Shown here: piece by piece, positions 47,167-55,869 of the stretch
Layout: the number at the start of each line of letters is the position of its first letter
Position numbering within the stretch: position 1 is the stretch's first letter
DNA from: Hazenella coriacea
GTDB lineage: Bacteria; Bacillota; Bacilli; Thermoactinomycetales; Thermoactinomycetaceae
Assembly (NCBI RefSeq): GCF_004341825.1
Contig: NZ_SMAG01000008.1
Location: 55,711-119,710, forward strand
Reading direction: 5' to 3'
DNA length: 64,000 nucleotides
Position numbers and translations under genes: made by a program
The notes under the pieces: model-generated
Seen by the model: only the letters and a program-made list of their open reading frames with translations
Database searches by the model: none
What the model was told of the DNA's origin: nothing

Positions 47167-47213
47167 GAAGAATTCACTATCACTTTGAAAAAACTGAAGG
47201 GATGCGATTGAAT

Positions 47214-48953
47214 ATGAACCAATTATTAAAACCAACGAAACAAATACCCGTGCATTTGAGGCAATTCGTCTCGGAACAACATTACGAGCAGTACACACCA
47301 ATCGATCATGCGGTTTGGCGTTATGTGATGAGGCAAAACTTACATGCCCTAAACGAATCGGCACATCCAGCCTATGTGGAAGGTTTACTCGCATCAGGAA
47401 TTGACACAGAGTCTATTCCAAGGGTGTCTGAGATGAACGATCGACTTTCTAAAGTGGGTTGGGGAGCTGCGATTGTCGATGGATTAATCCCAGGTGTTGC
47501 TTTTTTTGATTTTCAAGCTCATGGAATCTTGCCGATTGCTGTGGATATTCGAAAAGTGGAAAACATCGAATACACCCCTGCACCAGATGTAATCCACGAA
47601 GCGGCTGGACATGCGCCGATCCTTTTTGATGACAAATATGCTTCATTCGTCAAACGAATTGGAGAAATTGGTGCAAAGGCCTTTGCGACCAAAGCAGAGC
47701 ATGAAGTATTTGAAGCTGTTAGACATCTTTCCATTGTGATGGAAGACCGCCATTCGACACCACAACAAATAGAAGAAGCCAAACAATTACTTAGCGAAAA
47801 GCGTAACGCAGTAACAGGTATGTCAGAAGCAGAAGCGATTTCTCGAGTTTTCTGGTGGACCGTGGAGTATGGTTTAATTGGTACATTGGAAAAACCGCAA
47901 ATCTACGGTGCAGGCCTTTTATCTTCTGTGGGAGAGAGCAAGCATTGTTTATCTGAAAATGTAGTGAAACTTCCTTTTTCAGTGAAATCTTGTATTGAAA
48001 CAAGCTACGATGTAACAACGATGCAACCGCAATTATTTGTTTGTGAAAGCTTTGATCAATTGATTGGAGCTATCGAAGAGTTTGCAAATACAATGGCTTT
48101 TCGAAAGGGAGGAACGGAGAGTCTTGATCAAGCACTTCAATCAGGGAGCGCCTCGACATTTGTACTCAACTCCGGCTTGCAAATTTCAGGTACGCTTAAT
48201 GAAATTATCAAAGATTCAAACGGCGAAGCGATTTATGTAAGAACCCAAGGACCTACAGCGTTAGCGATCCATGATCAGGAGCTTCCTAGACATTCGAAAT
48301 CCGTTCATTGTGATGGTTTTGGTACGCCCATTGGTTTATTGGTAGGGGATCTTTCACTTGAAGAATGTAATGAGGAGCAGTTACTAGCTTTAGGAATTGA
48401 AGAAGGTCGTCAAGCAACTTTAACTTTTAAAAGTGGTATTCAAGTTACAGGAATGGTCACTACGATCATCCGAAAAGAAAACAAAACCATACTCATTTCC
48501 TTTGAAAGCTGTAAGGTTATGTTAGAAGATAGGTTGTTGTTTGAAGAGCAATGGGGAACATTTGACATGGCGGTCGGCTCAGTTGTAACCTCTGCGTTTC
48601 CAGGGGTTGCCGATGCTGAAGCATTTTTTGGTGTTGAAAAGCCAAAGAAACAGGTTCCAACTGACCCCGAGCCGTTAACAGAACTAGAAAGCATGTACCA
48701 AACGATCAGAGAGGTCCGGCAAAAGGATCGTTGGGATGAAAAAAGTTTCTCTGGTGTACAAAATGTTCTTCGAGTCTTGAGAAACTGTTATCCCCATGAA
48801 TGGTTGTTGCGTTTAGAAATTCTGGAGTTGTTCTGTACACATGGTGTGGAAATCCCAGAAAAGGAACAAGTGCTTCAAGAATTGCACCATCTCAGCAAAA
48901 GAGAAGATCTTCAACGTCTGATCGAAAATGGGATAGCGTTACTTCCGGTCTGA
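47214..48953 (+). CDS. phhA: phenylalanine 4-monooxygenase, long Bacillus type
   Basis: 579 residues from the ATG at 47214; the frame is open to 47127. The catalytic domain of aromatic amino acid hydroxylases is intact, with the iron ligands in HEAAGHAPILFD and the later glutamate in FWWTVEYGLIGT. A C-terminal extension of ~250 residues is the form known from the B. cereus group. It turns phenylalanine into tyrosine with a pterin cofactor, so control by three Tyr-type T-boxes makes sense: low charged tRNA-Tyr turns the gene on. Confidence 0.92.
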   Translation: MNQLLKPTKQIPVHLRQFVSEQHYEQYTPIDHAVWRYVMRQNLHALNESAHPAYVEGLLASGIDTESIPRVSEMNDRLSKVGWGAAIVDGLIPGVAFFDFQAHGILPIAVDIRKVENIEYTPAPDVIHEAAGHAPILFDDKYASFVKRIGEIGAKAFATKAEHEVFEAVRHLSIVMEDRHSTPQQIEEAKQLLSEKRNAVTGMSEAEAISRVFWWTVEYGLIGTLEKPQIYGAGLLSSVGESKHCLSENVVKLPFSVKSCIETSYDVTTMQPQLFVCESFDQLIGAIEEFANTMAFRKGGTESLDQALQSGSASTFVLNSGLQISGTLNEIIKDSNGEAIYVRTQGPTALAIHDQELPRHSKSVHCDGFGTPIGLLVGDLSLEECNEEQLLALGIEEGRQATLTFKSGIQVTGMVTTIIRKENKTILISFESCKVMLEDRLLFEEQWGTFDMAVGSVVTSAFPGVADAEAFFGVEKPKKQVPTDPEPLTELESMYQTIREVRQKDRWDEKSFSGVQNVLRVLRNCYPHEWLLRLEILELFCTHGVEIPEKEQVLQELHHLSKREDLQRLIENGIALLPV

Positions 48954-49182
48954 TCTAGCATACTCATAAAAATGAGGTCTCCCATTTGCTTACGAAAAAC
49001 GGTTGGGGGACCGCTTTGGATCTTCATAGATTCCCATCATATATTCTTGAATAGTAAGCTCTTACAGACATACCACTATTTTGCTTTTTCCAGAAGCAAG
49101 AGATATGAATGTAGATATTCCAATGATAGTTTCATCAAAGAATACAAGTTATTATGTATGCGGGAAAGGAATTTCCGCTTCA

Positions 49183-49227
49183 CAAGAGGTTTCCCATGAG
49201 TTTCACAAACCCGTAGGAAACCTCTTG
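49183..49227. terminator. hairpin between phhA and the convergent mph gene
   Basis: CAAGAGGTTTCC and GGAAACCTCTTG, a perfect 12-bp stem with a 21-nt loop. No clear T run on either side, so it may be a weak bidirectional terminator. Confidence 0.6.
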
Positions 49228-49231
49228 ATCA

Positions 49232-50125
49232 TTAAGAAACTCCTAATGTTTCTTTTGCCATTTGATGATATTCCTCGAGGCCAGATTTCAAAGCAAATTC
49301 TGCAATCCCAACAGGATAAGCGGCATCTAGCTCAATGATATGATTTGCCATCAGGGGCCATACATAGCCACCTGCTTTTTCATAATACATAATGAGTTGA
49401 TCTAAAGCTTCTTTACCAAATGCACGATAATGGATGACAAAATCTCTCGAAATGTCTGTAACAGCAGCCTCAGTCCAATCGATAAAGCCTGTGACATGGG
49501 TGTTCTCATCAATCAGGATATGACCTGGGTGTAAATCTCCATGAACCAATCCTACTTGTTGAGGCCAAAGAGAATCATCTTCAAGCCACGATTGCCAGCG
49601 ATCCCAAAGTGGCTGACTGACTCCAAATTCAACTTTTACTTTCTCCATTCGGTCTTTCAAGGATGATCTGATTTCATCTGGATTTTCAATAGTTAAGCCC
49701 ATGGATTTTGCCTCTTGTTGATCCATTTGGTGCAAGGAAACCATCGCCTTGGCTAACGTTTCATGATATTGATCGGGTACATTTTTTTCATCAATCTCCC
49801 ATACATAAGCTTTCGCTACTGGATCAATGGTTCCCACTGGTACACCTTTCAGTTGTTTGTAAGCAATCATTTCATCTGTGAAGATCTCCCACTTGGGGGC
49901 TTGTATAGAGAGTTGGGGTTCTACTAAATCGAGGATCTTTTTCTCTTTATTTTTAGTAGGTATTACATCTTCTCGTCTTGGAAAACGTAAAACCCATTTC
50001 TCACCAAGGGTATCGGTTGCAAAGACAACGAGAAAATCAAGACCAGACTCATTCAATTGGATGGAGTCTTCTTTTATGATTAAATCATGCTTCTTAGCGA
50101 TCTCGATGACTTGTTCAGGTTTCAA
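49232..50125 (-). CDS. mph: macrolide 2'-phosphotransferase (Mph family)
   Basis: 297 residues from the TTG at 50125 behind AAAGGAG. Kinase-like fold of the APH family: LNESGLDFLVVFA and WVLRFPRREDV near the N terminus, the catalytic loop LVHGDLHPGHILID and the metal site GFIDWTEA. The sequence type matches the chromosomal Mph proteins of Bacillus, which phosphorylate macrolides at the 2'-OH of desosamine. Actual resistance is not shown by sequence. The longer frame to 50170 lacks a ribosome site. Confidence 0.88.
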   Translation of the reverse strand: MKPEQVIEIAKKHDLIIKEDSIQLNESGLDFLVVFATDTLGEKWVLRFPRREDVIPTKNKEKKILDLVEPQLSIQAPKWEIFTDEMIAYKQLKGVPVGTIDPVAKAYVWEIDEKNVPDQYHETLAKAMVSLHQMDQQEAKSMGLTIENPDEIRSSLKDRMEKVKVEFGVSQPLWDRWQSWLEDDSLWPQQVGLVHGDLHPGHILIDENTHVTGFIDWTEAAVTDISRDFVIHYRAFGKEALDQLIMYYEKAGGYVWPLMANHIIELDAAYPVGIAEFALKSGLEEYHQMAKETLGVS

Positions 50126-50219
50126 ATCATACACTCCTTTTTTGAATAGCCTTATGTTAAACATTAACACACTTATCTGAATCTTAAAATGAATGATTAT
50201 GATAGATGAACAAAATAAA

Positions 50220-50257
50220 CAACCAGTCTTTTTCAGAATAAGAAAAAAGACTGGTTG
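50220..50257 (-). terminator. terminator after the alcohol dehydrogenase gene
   Basis: CAACCAGTCTTTTT and AAAAAGACTGGTTG form a 14-bp stem. It is closely similar to the hairpin at 51466-51510 on the other side of the gene. Confidence 0.85.
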
Positions 50258-50280
50258 TTATGAGTTATTCTGGAAATGGT

Positions 50281-51321
50281 TTACTCGTTTTCTAGAATCA
50301 CCTTTAAAGAGCCTTCTTTGGCCGCATTGCTAAAAACATCATAAGCTTTCATAATTTCATCAAGCTTAAAACGGTGAGTAACCAGTTGTTCTGGATTTAC
50401 TTTCTTTGCTTCAACTGTTTTTAATAACATAGGTGTGGAATAAGCACTTACCAATCCAGTTGTTAATGTGATGTTTTTAATCCAGAGTTCTTCAATATGC
50501 AAGTCGACTTTTTCACCATGCACACCGATATTGGCAATCCGTCCACCTGGGGAAATTATTTTTTGGCAAATATCAAATGTGGCAGGGACACCTACTGCTT
50601 CCATGGCGACATCTACACCCCGTTGATCAGTGAGTTCAAACACTTTTTGGATGGCGTTTCCGTCAGAGCTGTTAACCGTTTTAGTTGCTCCAAATCGTTT
50701 TGAGACTTCCAAGCGGTGATCGTCTAAATCAATCATAATAATTTCGGATGGAGAGTAGAATTGTGCTGTGAGAAGAGCTGATAAGCCAATTGGACCCGCA
50801 CCTACTATGGCAATGACATCTCCTGGTTCTACTTTTGCACTGAGTACTCCGATTTCAAAGCCAGTGGGTAGGATGTCACTAAGCATGACCAATGCTTCTT
50901 CATCTACGTTTTCTGGAACATGGTATAGGCTCGTATCGGCATAAGGAGTACGTACATATTCGGCTTGTGTACCATCGATGAGATGACCCAAAATCCATCC
51001 CCCGTCTTCACAATGGGCATATAATTGTTTTTTGCAATAATCACACGTTCCACAGGAGGTGACACACGAAATAATCACCTTATCTCCTTTTTTGAAGTTC
51101 TTAACAGCATCGCCTACTTCTTCAACAATTCCAATCCCTTCATGTCCAAGAATCCGACCGTCCGTAACAGCAGGAACATCGCCTTTCAAAATATGTAGGT
51201 CTGTTCCACAGATCGTTGTTTTTGTCACCTTGATGACAGCGTCAGTAGGTTTTAAAATTTTGGGTTTTTCTGCTTCAGTCCATTCTTTTTTACCAGGACC
51301 ACGATAGACAAGTGCTTTCAT
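50281..51321 (-). CDS. zinc-dependent alcohol dehydrogenase family protein
   Basis: 346 residues, medium-chain dehydrogenase. Catalytic zinc ligands Cys38 in TICGTDLH and the His-Glu of GHEGIGIVEEVG, the structural zinc cysteines CGTCDYCKKQLYAHC, and the Rossmann motif AIVGAGPIGLSAL. An aspartate at the end of the second strand (IDLDD) suggests NAD. The substrate is open: simple alcohol or aldehyde. The ATG follows GGAGGG. Confidence 0.9.
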   Translation of the reverse strand: MKALVYRGPGKKEWTEAEKPKILKPTDAVIKVTKTTICGTDLHILKGDVPAVTDGRILGHEGIGIVEEVGDAVKNFKKGDKVIISCVTSCGTCDYCKKQLYAHCEDGGWILGHLIDGTQAEYVRTPYADTSLYHVPENVDEEALVMLSDILPTGFEIGVLSAKVEPGDVIAIVGAGPIGLSALLTAQFYSPSEIIMIDLDDHRLEVSKRFGATKTVNSSDGNAIQKVFELTDQRGVDVAMEAVGVPATFDICQKIISPGGRIANIGVHGEKVDLHIEELWIKNITLTTGLVSAYSTPMLLKTVEAKKVNPEQLVTHRFKLDEIMKAYDVFSNAAKEGSLKVILENE

Positions 51322-51465
51322 TAATAACCCTCCATGTATGAAATCATGATTCCTTTATAAAATGCCCTAACAATAGGGGGATATACTTGGAGCCGTGTCG
51401 TCGATGGTTTTTGGATCTACCAGCTCTTCCTCCTGCCACTAATGCATACCTATACCATCCAATAA

Positions 51466-51510
51466 AAAGAACCAGCCTTTTTCGGAATAAGAAAAAGACA
51501 CTGGTTCTTT
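51466..51510 (-). terminator. hairpin similar to 50220-50257, likely terminator
   Basis: AAAGAACCAG and CTGGTTCTTT, with inner CTTTTTC/GAAAAAG pairing. On the minus strand it is followed by TTTTTATT. Confidence 0.8.
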
Positions 51511-51568
51511 ATTTTTCTTTCAACAAATAATTGAATTTATCGCTAGTAGATAAAACGAAACAGGAAAA

Positions 51569-51598
51569 GCATCCTACCTTGGCGTAGGATGCTTTTGT
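51569..51598 (-). terminator. terminator after the kinase-like gene
   Basis: AAAAGCATCCTAC pairs with GTAGGATGCTTTT, 6-nt loop, with A and T runs on both sides. Confidence 0.9.
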
Positions 51599-52531
51599 TT
51601 ATACACTTAATTGCTCGCGGAGTCCAGATAGTCTTTCCTTTGTATTTGAATCGAATTGATCTACATAAAAGCTTACCTGATATAAATAAGAAAAGACCAA
51701 GCGGTACTTTAAGAACAGCTCCACTTGTTCCCTCCAATCTGCTTCTAACGAGTATTCTGTTTGATAACCATCCATAAAATGAGTAAGAAATCTTTCTTTA
51801 AATTCGTTCTTGTGCTCATCCGTAACGGTTTCCAAAGCATCAAAGAGAGCGATGGCAATATCATAGGTATACCAGTGATACTTGACGTGATTAAAATTCA
51901 ATAAAGTAAGCTCTCCTGATGATTGAAGCATCATATTACGATAACGTAAATCATTATGTATTAAGCCATAGGAACGTTCTGTTTGGGGTAACCTCCTAAT
52001 TTGATCTAGATAGTAAATAAATTTTTCATATATTTTAGGTTCGAAAAAAGATAAGTCTCGATGAAATATTTCTCCTTCATCCCACTCTTCATACGGTGGA
52101 AGTTGTTCATGGTGTTGGTAGGATCGGGATAAAGCATGCATCTTTCCCATTAATTGTCCCCATCGCCTGAATAAGTTTCCATTCCATATCCCTGGGTCTT
52201 GGGGTGAGATTGGCTTTCCGTTTGCTTTCTGAAAAGAGATTACACAACAAGGAATGGGTAATTTAATAATATTTTCAACAGATTGTCCACGTGTAGATAA
52301 CACTTGTTTGGGGATTGAAATCCCAGCTGAACGTAAAAAAGAAACCCATTTTAGCTCCGCATCAACCACTTCACGGTCTTTTTTTGCCAATGGGGTTAGT
52401 TGTAAGACACAGACTTCTCCATCTCGTTCAAACTCGTAAATGTTTTGGTGAAATCCTCCTATAAATTTCAAAGAGCGAGTCATCCCTTTAAATTTCCGAC
52501 AAGCTTCGTTGACAGTTTCTGTTTTCCACAT
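51599..52531 (-). CDS. APH/CotS-like phosphotransferase-fold protein with altered metal site
   Basis: 310 residues with a protein-kinase-like fold of the aminoglycoside phosphotransferase group. The catalytic loop GLIHNDLRYRNMML near residue 190 keeps the base Asp and the Asn. The following motif, usually DFD, reads LLNFNHVKYHWYTYDIA near residue 210, so both metal-binding aspartates are replaced by asparagine. It may be a pseudokinase or have a relaxed metal site. Spore-coat CotS proteins share the fold; no direct link is seen here. Confidence 0.75.
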   Translation of the reverse strand: MWKTETVNEACRKFKGMTRSLKFIGGFHQNIYEFERDGEVCVLQLTPLAKKDREVVDAELKWVSFLRSAGISIPKQVLSTRGQSVENIIKLPIPCCVISFQKANGKPISPQDPGIWNGNLFRRWGQLMGKMHALSRSYQHHEQLPPYEEWDEGEIFHRDLSFFEPKIYEKFIYYLDQIRRLPQTERSYGLIHNDLRYRNMMLQSSGELTLLNFNHVKYHWYTYDIAIALFDALETVTDEHKNEFKERFLTHFMDGYQTEYSLEADWREQVELFLKYRLVFSYLYQVSFYVDQFDSNTKERLSGLREQLSV

Positions 52532-52733
52532 TCACTCATCACCTGCTTTCCCCTCTTTTGTATCATATCTATAGATTTCTGTCGATTGAACGGTTTGAAT
52601 ATTTGCCCATACCAACAATGATGAGTCTTACCACCTTTTCTATCCCAAGCTAAAAACATTTCTCTAGACTAAGATGATACTCGTTTCTTATGATAGAGTT
52701 TAACCTTTGATAGAATGAAAAGGAGTGGGCAGT

Positions 52734-53636
52734 GTGGAAATGATGAACCAACTTCCAAATCCAAAACAGGATGAGGCACAGAAAGGTGCTTGGTTAAGTA
52801 TAGGTGCTTACTTCGTTCTGTCTCTCGTCAAGTTGTGGATTGGATCTGTGTCTCATTCACAAGCCGTTTTTGCAGATGGATTAAATAATGTTAGTGATAT
52901 CTTACTATCGATCGCGATTCTTATTGGTTTAAAAGTATCCAGCCAGCCTGCGGATCACAATCATCCGTATGGACATTGGAAGGCCGAGACGATTGCGACT
53001 CTTGTAGCGGCTATTTTGATGGTACTCGTTGCGATCGAAGTTTGGATTCAAGCCATTCAAGCACTGATTCAGCCGAAACCGACCCAGATCTCTCCAGTTG
53101 CTTTATATGTTTCTTTGGGATCAGCTGTTGTTATGTTCATTGTCTCTAGCGTCAATATGAGATTAAGTCGAAAAACAAATAGCATCGCTCTTCAAGCAGC
53201 AGCTCATGATAATCGTTCAGATGCTTATGTCAGTATAGGAGCCGCTGTAGGGATTGTAGGCAGTTATGGGGGATTCGGTTGGCTAGACCCAGTTGCCGCT
53301 TTTCTGGTGGGGATTTTGATTGTAAAGACAGGCTGGGAAGTGGGGGCTCCCGCCATTCATATGTTGATGGATGGATTTGATCAGGAAAAGCTACAGGGAA
53401 TTGAAGAAAAAGTGCTCCAGATTTCAGGGATTACTCAAGTCAAAGAGATTCGTGCCCGAAATCATGGAGTATATGTATATGTAGATATGACCATAACAGT
53501 CGACCCGTATCTATCTGTGATCGAAAGCCATTTGTTAACCGAAGAGATTGAAAACGGTTTAAAAGGATATCTCAATATAGTCTCTGTTCATGTCCATGTG
53601 GAACCTTCTCTCCAAGCCGACAAGCTTCTTCCCTAA
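52734..53636 (+). CDS. cation diffusion facilitator (CDF) family metal exporter
   Basis: 300 residues with six membrane segments and the CDF metal-binding pattern in FADGLNNVSDILLS (helix 2) and AAAHDNRSDAYVS (helix 5), plus a cytoplasmic C-terminal domain beginning near 215. Exports Zn, Mn, Fe or similar metals in exchange for protons; the DxxxD/HxxxD set here does not decide the metal. GTG at 52734 follows AGGAG; an in-frame GTG at 52725 lies within that site. Confidence 0.9.
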   Translation: MEMMNQLPNPKQDEAQKGAWLSIGAYFVLSLVKLWIGSVSHSQAVFADGLNNVSDILLSIAILIGLKVSSQPADHNHPYGHWKAETIATLVAAILMVLVAIEVWIQAIQALIQPKPTQISPVALYVSLGSAVVMFIVSSVNMRLSRKTNSIALQAAAHDNRSDAYVSIGAAVGIVGSYGGFGWLDPVAAFLVGILIVKTGWEVGAPAIHMLMDGFDQEKLQGIEEKVLQISGITQVKEIRARNHGVYVYVDMTITVDPYLSVIESHLLTEEIENGLKGYLNIVSVHVHVEPSLQADKLLP

Positions 53637-53655
53637 ACTCGAGAAGAAGCTTGTC
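53619..53655. terminator. terminator between the CDF and OYE-family genes
   Basis: GACAAGCTTCTTC and GAAGAAGCTTGTC form a perfect 13-bp stem; the left arm overlaps the end of the CDF gene. It serves the two convergent genes. Confidence 0.85.
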
Positions 53656-53663
53656 ATCATTAT

Positions 53664-54683
53664 TTAACGAAAAGCACGTAAATATTGTCGTGGTTCATGA
53701 TATTCTTGTTCAGTTTTTTGAACGGCTCGCAAGACCCAATAGGGATCACGAAGTAGTTCACGACCGATAAAGACAAGATCAGCTCGTTGGTTTCCCAAAA
53801 TCTCCTCGGCCTGTTCAGGTTTAGTAATCAACCCAACTGCTCCTGTAGCGATTTCGGCTTGTTGTTTAATTGCGTCTGCAAACGGAACTTGGTAACCCGG
53901 ATAGACAGCGGAAGGGGGTTGTGGAATAGCTCCTCCTGAAGAGACATCGACCAGATCAACACCCCATGTTTTCATTTGTTTTGCTAGTTGAATACTATCT
54001 TCTAGTTGCCATCCCTCTGGATGATAGTCCGTTGCGGAGATCCGAACATAGAGGGGCTTTTCTCTTCCCCATGTTTTTTGCACGGCATGAATGATTTGCT
54101 TCAGGAGCTGAATTCGATTTTCAAAGCTACCGCCATATTCATCTGTCCGTTGATTGCTAAGTGGAGATAAGAACTGATGAATTAGATATCCATGTGCAGC
54201 ATGAAGTTCTACAATGTCAAACCTGGCTTCTTTGGCACGTTTTCCCGCTGCTTGGAAGGCAGTGATTACTTCTTGAATATCGGTATGACTCATCTCGACG
54301 GGGATGGGGTCTTCATGACGAAAAGGAATTGGGCTAGATGAAATGATGGGCTCATCCACCATGGCTTTTCGTCCTGCATGTGCGAGTTGAATCGCCATTT
54401 TTACTCCTTGTTGATGGCCAAATTGTACGATTCGTTTTAAACCTTCGATTTGCTCATCATTCCAGATCCCTAAGTCTTTGGTGCTAATCCTTCCTCTACT
54501 TTCCACAGCGGTCGCTTCTAACATAACTAATCCTACTTGACCTACTGCGCGAGCCCCATAGTGAACAAAGTGCCAGTCGGTTGCTTTTCCATCAGCTTCT
54601 GCGGAGTACATACACATCGGAGAACAAACAATTCGGTTCGACAATGTACAATCCTTTTGTATGAATGGTTTAAGCATTTGCAT
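53664..54683 (-). CDS. namA: NADPH dehydrogenase NamA (YqjM-like old yellow enzyme)
   Basis: 339 residues, FMN-binding TIM barrel of the thermophilic-like OYE class. SPMCMYSA holds the YqjM-type cysteine that tunes the flavin, ELHAAHGYLIHQFLSPLSN the His-His pair that binds substrates, and QRTDEYGGSFENR is the class signature. Reduces activated C=C bonds of enones and similar compounds. AGGAGG stands 7 nt before the ATG. Confidence 0.93.
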   Translation of the reverse strand: MQMLKPFIQKDCTLSNRIVCSPMCMYSAEADGKATDWHFVHYGARAVGQVGLVMLEATAVESRGRISTKDLGIWNDEQIEGLKRIVQFGHQQGVKMAIQLAHAGRKAMVDEPIISSSPIPFRHEDPIPVEMSHTDIQEVITAFQAAGKRAKEARFDIVELHAAHGYLIHQFLSPLSNQRTDEYGGSFENRIQLLKQIIHAVQKTWGREKPLYVRISATDYHPEGWQLEDSIQLAKQMKTWGVDLVDVSSGGAIPQPPSAVYPGYQVPFADAIKQQAEIATGAVGLITKPEQAEEILGNQRADLVFIGRELLRDPYWVLRAVQKTEQEYHEPRQYLRAFR

Positions 54684-54873
54684 TTTTTAACCTCCTAAAA
54701 ATTGATTTTTATTATAAAATAAAGATTATAGATGATACTCCTATTCTCTTAGAACTGAATAAAAACATCTTTTCTCTTAGGTGAATGGGATAGGAAGAAT
54801 ATTTTTAATTGCTTTAGTTTTCGACCAAGTAGAGAATAAACGATAAATATTTCTTGATCTATGGAGGGATTGT

Positions 54874-55869
54874 ATGAGTCAGCGTAATCATTTTCGTTCA
54901 GAGTGGGATCAAGAGCATCCAAAAGTTCAGCAACTCATTAATCATGTAGAAAAGGTGATCATTGGCAAGCGTTCGGTGATTCAACTATGTGTAGCAGCAC
55001 TCCTTTCTCGAGGTCATGTTTTACTAGAAGATGTTCCAGGGGTCGGTAAAACCGTTTTGGTGAAGGCGCTCGCGAAGTCTTTAGGAGCTCCATTTAGTCG
55101 GATTCAATTTACTCCTGATTTGATGCCATCTGATGTGACGGGTGTTTCCATTTTCAATCAGAAAACGCTCAATTTTGAATTCCGTCCGGGACCTCTGATG
55201 GCAAATATAGTGTTAGCTGATGAAATCAACCGTACCTCTCCGAAAACCCAGTCTGCACTTCTTGAGGCTCTTGAGGAAGGGAGTATCACGGTTGATGGTC
55301 ATACCTACCCATTAGATATACCCTTTTTCGTAATGGCTACACAAAATCCAATCGAATATGAGGGAACCTATCCGTTACCAGAAGCACAATTAGATCGCTT
55401 TCTATTAAAGCTGCATATTGGTTACCCTAGTGCTGACCAAGAAGTGGAGATGCTAAAGCGGTTTCAAGATCGGCATCCTTTGACCGAAATCGAGCAGATT
55501 TTGACAAAGGAAGAACTACAACAATTTCAAGAAGAGATTCCCAAGGTTCATGTAGATGATTCGATCGCTCGATATATTGTTCACATCATTGAACAGACAC
55601 GGAAATCTCCTTACCTATATTTGGGGGCAAGTCCACGTGCTTCACTCGCTTTATATCGTGTTACTAAAACTTGGGCTTTTATGCACCAAAGGCAATATGT
55701 GATTCCTGATGATGTGAAATATTTGGCTCCTTTTGTATTAGCTCATCGAGTGATTCTTAATTCAGATGCTCGACTTAAAGGGCATTCGGCTGAAACAATC
55801 ATTAACCGTTGTTTAGAACAAGTGAAAGTTCCTGTCAAGGCTTCAAAAGAAGGTAGGATTTCGAGATGA
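54874..55869 (+). CDS. MoxR family AAA+ ATPase
   Basis: 331 residues: Walker A DVPGVGKT near 54, Walker B VLADEINRT near 117, sensor ATQNPIEYEGTYPLPEAQLDR. MoxR ATPases act as chaperones for neighbouring factors. It heads an operon with a DUF58 protein (4-nt overlap) and a transglutaminase-like membrane protein, a common trio. GGAGGG before the ATG. Confidence 0.93.
   Translation: MSQRNHFRSEWDQEHPKVQQLINHVEKVIIGKRSVIQLCVAALLSRGHVLLEDVPGVGKTVLVKALAKSLGAPFSRIQFTPDLMPSDVTGVSIFNQKTLNFEFRPGPLMANIVLADEINRTSPKTQSALLEALEEGSITVDGHTYPLDIPFFVMATQNPIEYEGTYPLPEAQLDRFLLKLHIGYPSADQEVEMLKRFQDRHPLTEIEQILTKEELQQFQEEIPKVHVDDSIARYIVHIIEQTRKSPYLYLGASPRASLALYRVTKTWAFMHQRQYVIPDDVKYLAPFVLAHRVILNSDARLKGHSAETIINRCLEQVKVPVKASKEGRISR

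Noticed and set aside
48972..49338. Two plus-strand frames between phhA and mph
   Set aside because: No ribosome sites and no recognisable protein; the second overlaps the mph gene in antisense.
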